Below are positions 42,991 through 46,309 of a stretch of DNA of 46,309 nt, piece by piece. Source of the stretch: Clostridiales bacterium UBA1206 (GTDB taxonomy: Bacteria; Bacillota; Clostridia; Oscillospirales; CAG-382); contig DBXS01000026.1 in the NCBI GenBank assembly GCA_002310055.1, positions 4,889-51,197 of the forward strand, read 5' to 3'. The translations under genes and the position numbers were made by a program. Positions within the stretch are counted from its first letter, which is position 1; the number at the start of each line of letters is the position of its first letter. A model generated the notes under the pieces. The model was not told the DNA's origin, did no database searches, and worked only from the letters and a program-made list of their open reading frames with translations.

Positions 42991-43700
42991 TAATTTTCCC
43001 CGCCATAGATCTTTATGAAAAAAAAGCCGTACGGCTTTATAAAGGCGATTATTCCAAAATGACCGTTTACGGCGACGATCCCGTCTCCGTCGCGCTTAGA
43101 ATGCATCAAAAAGGCGCTACGCATCTGCATATCGTCGACCTCGAAGGCGCGCGCGACGGCGGCACTCCCAATTTCGACGTCGTGCGTGAGATAAAGAAAG
43201 CGAGCGGAATGTTCTGCGAAATCGGCGGCGGCATACGCAGTATGGAAATCATCGCAAAATATATAAACGCAGGTATCGACAGAGTCATACTCGGTACCGC
43301 CGCAGTCGAAGACGAAACGCTCGTCAAAAAGTCCGTCTCAGAATTCGGCGAAAAGATCGCCGCCGGCATAGATATCAAAAACGGCAGAGCCGCGGTGCGC
43401 GGATGGCTCAAGGACAGCGGTATTACAGCCGACGAACTGTTTGATAAAATGATATCTTACGGTATAAAGACCGTGATCTGCACCGACATTTCAAAAGACG
43501 GAGCGCAAGAAGGCGCTTCGCTCGATTTGTATTCGCGTTTAAGCAAAAAGTATAACGTAAACATCACGGCGTCCGGCGGCGTCACTACGCTCGGCGACGT
43601 GAGAGCGCTCGCCGGATGCGGCCTGTACGGCGCTATAATCGGCAAAGCCTACTATACCAAAGCGATAGATCTCGCTGAAGCGATATCGGAGGCAAAATGA
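42987..43700 (+). CDS. hisA: Phosphoribosylformimino-AICAR phosphate isomerase
   Basis: 237 residues, TIM barrel. Seen: IIFPAIDLYEKKAVRLYKGD with catalytic Asp 8, LHIVDLEGARDGG, EIGGGIRS, and AAGIDIKNGRAAVRGW bearing the second catalytic Asp; SGGVTTLGDVRAL near the end. Overlaps hisF by four bases. Confidence 0.96.
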   Translation: MIIFPAIDLYEKKAVRLYKGDYSKMTVYGDDPVSVALRMHQKGATHLHIVDLEGARDGGTPNFDVVREIKKASGMFCEIGGGIRSMEIIAKYINAGIDRVILGTAAVEDETLVKKSVSEFGEKIAAGIDIKNGRAAVRGWLKDSGITADELFDKMISYGIKTVICTDISKDGAQEGASLDLYSRLSKKYNVNITASGGVTTLGDVRALAGCGLYGAIIGKAYYTKAIDLAEAISEAK

Positions 43701-44455
43701 TAACCAAACGCATAATCCCGTGCCTGGACGTCAAAGACGGAAGGGTGGTAAAGGGCGTCAATTTCAAATCGCTCGGCGACGTAGATTCGCCCGTTTCGCT
43801 CGCAAAGCGCTATTCGGAATGCGGCGCGGACGAGCTCGTGTTTTACGATATCACCGCGTCCGCCGAAGGCAGAGCTCTGTTTACGGATATCCTGTGCGAG
43901 ACCGCCAAAAGCGTGTTTATCCCGCTCACCGTCGGCGGCGGTATAAATACCGTGAACGATTTCGACCGCGTGCTCAAATGCGGCGCCGATAAAGTCAGCG
44001 TGAATTCCGGCGCCATCCGCGACCCTTCGCTCGTTTACGAAGCGGCGAAACTGTACGGCAGCCAGTGCGTGGTCATTTCCTGCGATATAAAGCGCGTAGA
44101 CGGCGAATTCCGCGTTTTTTCCAAAGGGGGCAGAGAATCCGCCGGGCTCGAAGCGATCGAATGGATAAAGCGCTGCGTGGCTAACGGCGCCGGCGAAGTT
44201 GTCGTTAATTCCATCGATACCGACGGCGTAAAGCACGGATTCGATATCGAGCTGCTTAACGCGGTCTGTTCAGCCGTCAGCGTGCCGGTCATCGCGTCCG
44301 GCGGCGCCGGCTGTATAGAAGATTTTATCGACCTGTTCAAAAATGTGCCGGATATCGACGCCGGGCTCGCCGCGTCGGTGTTCCACTTTAACGAAGTCGA
44401 TATCATCGATCTCAAACGCGAAATGCACAAAAACGGGATCCCGGTCAGAATGTGA
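43697..44455 (+). CDS. hisF: Imidazole glycerol phosphate synthase, cyclase subunit
   Basis: 252 residues, TIM barrel partner of HisH. Seen: RIIPCLDVKDGRVVKGVNF (Asp 11 region), DELVFYDITAS, PLTVGGGINTV, VISCDIKRVDGEF (second catalytic Asp), VNSIDTDGVKHGF and IASGGAGCIEDF. It produces the imidazole ring and releases AICAR to purine synthesis. Confidence 0.97.
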   Translation: MITKRIIPCLDVKDGRVVKGVNFKSLGDVDSPVSLAKRYSECGADELVFYDITASAEGRALFTDILCETAKSVFIPLTVGGGINTVNDFDRVLKCGADKVSVNSGAIRDPSLVYEAAKLYGSQCVVISCDIKRVDGEFRVFSKGGRESAGLEAIEWIKRCVANGAGEVVVNSIDTDGVKHGFDIELLNAVCSAVSVPVIASGGAGCIEDFIDLFKNVPDIDAGLAASVFHFNEVDIIDLKREMHKNGIPVRM

Positions 44456-44465
44456 GGTATTGTAT

Positions 44466-45113
44466 ATGATCGACACGTCAAAACTCAAATTCAACGAAAA
44501 CGGACTTATCCCTGCGATCGTCACCGACAGCAGGAACGGAAAAGTCCTTATGATGGCTTATATGAACAAGGAAAGTATCGAACGAACCGAACAGACGGGG
44601 CTCGCCTGCTTCTGGAGCCGTTCGAGGAAAGAGCTCTGGACCAAGGGTGAGACGAGCGGAAACTTTCTGCACGTAGTATCGGTGACTTCCGACTGCGACA
44701 GCGACACTCTGCTCGTTTCGGCGCTGCCAGACGGTCCGGCGTGCCACACGGGCTCGTATTCCTGCTTTACTAACGAGCTATGGCGCAGCGGGGAAGACAA
44801 CGTATTTTCGCTCGAATCGCTTATGCAGCTCATAAAAGGCCGCAAGGAAAAAAAGAAAGACGGCTCGTATACCTCGTATCTGTTCGAAAAAGGACTCGAC
44901 AAGATACTCAAAAAAGTCGGCGAAGAATCTACCGAAGTCATCATCGCCGCCAAAGCGTGCGACAAAAAAGAGACCGTCTACGAGATCGCGGACCTCACCT
45001 ACCACGTTCTCGTCCTTATGGCGGAAGCCGGTATCGGCATAGACGATATCTATTCCGAACTCGCGTCGCGGCACGTAATAGACAAAAAAATAAAGCAAGA
45101 AAAAATGACCTGA
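44466..45113 (+). CDS. hisIE: Bifunctional phosphoribosyl-AMP cyclohydrolase / phosphoribosyl-ATP pyrophosphatase
   Basis: 215 residues from ATG 44466 (GAGG at 44454-44457 upstream). HisI domain: MMAYMNKESIERT, CFWSRSRKELWTKGETSGN, DCDSDTLLV and GPACHTGSYSCF. HisE domain (about 125-215): YTSYLFEKGLDKILKKVGEE and IADLTYHVLVLMAEAGI. It carries steps 2 and 3 of the pathway although it is last in the operon. A strong terminator follows. Confidence 0.96.
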   Translation: MIDTSKLKFNENGLIPAIVTDSRNGKVLMMAYMNKESIERTEQTGLACFWSRSRKELWTKGETSGNFLHVVSVTSDCDSDTLLVSALPDGPACHTGSYSCFTNELWRSGEDNVFSLESLMQLIKGRKEKKKDGSYTSYLFEKGLDKILKKVGEESTEVIIAAKACDKKETVYEIADLTYHVLVLMAEAGIGIDDIYSELASRHVIDKKIKQEKMT

Positions 45114-45122
45114 CAAAAAACC

Positions 45123-45161
45123 AAACGCCCCGCGCTGCCGAACGGCAGTCGGGGCGTTTTT
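45123..45161. terminator. Bidirectional terminator between his operon and ygjV-like gene
   Basis: AAACGCCCCG / CGGGGCGTTT outer stem and CTGCCG / CGGCAG inner stem with an AA loop, flanked by an A run and TTTTT. It stops his transcription and, in reverse, the ygjV-like gene. Confidence 0.9.
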
Positions 45162-45162
45162 A

Positions 45163-45693
45163 TCACTGTTCTTCGACCGGCTTTTTAGGGCCTTTTTTCA
45201 ATATATCATAATGGATGAACGCGGCGATTATCGAAGATGTGTTGAGTATTTCACCTATAAGCGCGGGGATGCTGCCTTTCATTATGGCGTATACCATCCA
45301 CAGAAGCGATGCGGGGAAGAGTCCGATACGCAGCCACTTTTCGCTTTTGATGTTGTATACCAGCGTGTGTATTATCATCGCCAACAGAGGGAAGAGCGAA
45401 GAAATATCCTGCCAGGTAAAGACAGCAGTGACCACGATGACTGCAAGATAGATACAAGTGAACAGCACGTTTTTGAACCACGGTTTGTTTTCAAAATAGT
45501 AAAGCGCGATCTTGGAAAGCGCGATCACGTTCATTATCGCTCCGGTATAGCCGCCGAGCAGAAAATAATGCAGCGTAAAAGAAGCGACCGCTATCACCTG
45601 AAATATTATTATTAGTTTCTTTTTCGGCATAAGGAACGAAAGGAACGACATCCCGGTCCCGAAAAAGCCGATAATCTGAGCGGCAATCTCCAT
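45163..45693 (-). CDS. YgjV family membrane protein
   Basis: 176 residues, nearly all hydrophobic: about six transmembrane segments, with short charged turns (MPKKKLI, ENKPWFKN, KSEKWLR) and a basic C-terminal tail KKGPKKPVEE. The opening IAAQIIGFFGTGMSFLSFL then HYFLLGGYTGAIMNVI matches the YgjV inner-membrane family, whose function is unknown. GGAG lies 10 bases before the ATG at 45691-45693. It has its own promoter. Confidence 0.85.
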   Translation of the reverse strand: MEIAAQIIGFFGTGMSFLSFLMPKKKLIIIFQVIAVASFTLHYFLLGGYTGAIMNVIALSKIALYYFENKPWFKNVLFTCIYLAVIVVTAVFTWQDISSLFPLLAMIIHTLVYNIKSEKWLRIGLFPASLLWMVYAIMKGSIPALIGEILNTSSIIAAFIHYDILKKGPKKPVEEQ

Positions 45694-45750
45694 AAGCCAT
45701 CTACTCCGAAAAATGCGCCAAAACGGCGTCTTCGCCTTTGCGGCAAACGT

Positions 45751-45779
45751 ATTATAACATAACAGTTCGGCGCAGTCAA
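45751..45779 (-). promoter_or_regulatory. Promoter of the ygjV-like gene
   Basis: Minus strand: TTGACT (45774-45779), 17-base spacer, TATAAT (45751-45756). The roughly 50-base leader contains GGCG-CGCC-GGCG blocks that can form two mutually exclusive short hairpins, the second followed by CATTTTT. Confidence 0.75.
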
Positions 45780-45800
45780 CAAAAAAGATAACGATTTTTT

Positions 45801-45816
45801 ACACAATATATTGTGT
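45801..45816. promoter_or_regulatory. Candidate operator: perfect 16-bp palindrome
   Basis: ACACAATATATTGTGT is its own reverse complement. It lies between divergent promoters, five bases upstream of the -35 of the phosphoribosyltransferase promoter and 21 bases upstream of the -35 of the ygjV-like promoter, an expected place for a dimeric regulator. Confidence 0.5.
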
Positions 45817-45821
45817 TGCTA

Positions 45822-45850
45822 TTGACATTATGATCAAAATATGGCATACT
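45822..45850 (+). promoter_or_regulatory. Promoter of the phosphoribosyltransferase gene
   Basis: TTGACA (45822-45827), 17-base spacer, CATACT (45845-45850), 40 bases before the ATG at 45891. Confidence 0.7.
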
Positions 45851-45890
45851 GAGTAAGCAATAAAACTTTTTTAAAACAAGAAGGCACGTT

Positions 45891-46309
45891 ATGAAAAAGA
45901 ACACGCAAAAGTATTACAAGACAGTTATAGCCGGCTGCACCCGCCGCCTGCCGATATGCCCGCTCAACGAATCGCTTTCGATCGCCGGGTTCGTCATATT
46001 CGGCGATCCCGAGCTCACAAACTGCTGCGCGCGCGACCTGCTCAAAATTGCACCTGAATACGACTATATCATCACCGCCGAATCCAAAGGCATTCCGCTC
46101 GCTTACGAGATGGCGCGCCAGCACGGTGACAAGAAATACTTCGTCGCACGCAAAGCCACAAAACTTTATATGGTTGACGTGTTCGATGTCGCGGTCCGTT
46201 CCATAACGACCGACCATATACAGCACCTGTATCTCGACGGCGCCGACGCCGCTGCTATGAAAGGCAAACGCATTCTTATTGTCGACGACGTCATTTCCAC
46301 CGGCGAATC
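45891..46309 (+). CDS. Adenine phosphoribosyltransferase-like protein, 3'-truncated by the window
   Basis: At least 139 residues; the frame is open to the last base. Seen: FVIFGDPELTNC, ITAESKGIPLAYEMAR, KYFVARKATKLYM, LYLDGADAAAMKGKR and the PRPP-binding loop ILIVDDVISTGE at the very end. The spacing matches the APRT-like branch of type I phosphoribosyltransferases that salvage purine bases. AAGG lies about 8 bases before the ATG. Exact base specificity is not decidable from this fragment. Confidence 0.85.
   Translation, partial: MKKNTQKYYKTVIAGCTRRLPICPLNESLSIAGFVIFGDPELTNCCARDLLKIAPEYDYIITAESKGIPLAYEMARQHGDKKYFVARKATKLYMVDVFDVAVRSITTDHIQHLYLDGADAAAMKGKRILIVDDVISTGE

Overview
The window reads as chromosome of a strictly anaerobic, low-oxygen-tolerance Bacillota (Clostridia-like, probably an uncultured gut-type lineage). 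Evidence: class III (glycyl-radical) ribonucleotide reductase, a two-domain desulfoferrodoxin, a GGGtGRT/NifU-like pair, a YunB-type sporulation protein, strong AGGAGG ribosome-binding sites, and many promoters close to TTGACA-17-TATAAT. Most genes have moderately GC-rich, third-position-GC/AT-balanced codons; positions about 2360-4045 are visibly AT-rich and look like a different-origin insert. No tRNA, rRNA, CRISPR array or intact insertion sequence was recognised.

Layout. 1-2312: end of nrdD carrying a fused glutaredoxin-like domain, translationally coupled to trxB. 2313-4045: AT-rich accessory patch with a consensus promoter, a candidate structured RNA whose outer stem starts exactly at the predicted +1, two small lipoprotein genes of unknown function, and the remnant of a recombinase-type helix-turn-helix gene. 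4046-6343 (minus): pduL, a NifU-like scaffold gene and a GGGtGRT-family gene in one operon. 6501-20994 (plus): a long housekeeping run trpS, topoisomerase IV-type B and A subunits, gdpP-like c-di-AMP phosphodiesterase, rplI, dnaB, tilS, ftsH, a degenerate DHHW/SGNH-like membrane protein and a SpoU-family RNA methyltransferase. 20967-24467: yunB, an unrecognised membrane-anchored protein, and a minus-strand operon of metallophosphoesterase, NAT_N/GNAT_C acyltransferase and DUF3006 protein. 24657-25031: desulfoferrodoxin. 25087-28798 (minus): GNAT-like protein, fakA and fakB/degV (fatty acid kinase). 28969-31795 (minus): proBAC, the complete glutamate-to-proline route. 31981-33669 (minus): a nucleoside kinase with TGS-like front end. 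33890-37557 (plus): heterodimeric ABC exporter. 37703-45113 (plus): hisZGDCBHAF-IE, nine tightly overlapping genes. 45163-45693 (minus): ygjV-like membrane protein. 45891-end (plus): start of an adenine-phosphoribosyltransferase-like gene, cut by the window edge.

How it works together. Deoxynucleotide synthesis (NrdD + redoxin + TrxB), oxygen defence (superoxide reductase), Fe-S metabolism and acyl-phosphate metabolism (PduL) fit an anaerobic fermenter. Two complete or near-complete amino acid pathways (proline; histidine except the histidinol-phosphatase) are packed as single operons with their own promoters. The least explained parts are the 2405-2568 RNA candidate with its lipoprotein genes, the GGGtGRT locus, the DHHW-like protein whose catalytic motif is lost, and the perfect palindromes beside the his and phosphoribosyltransferase promoters.
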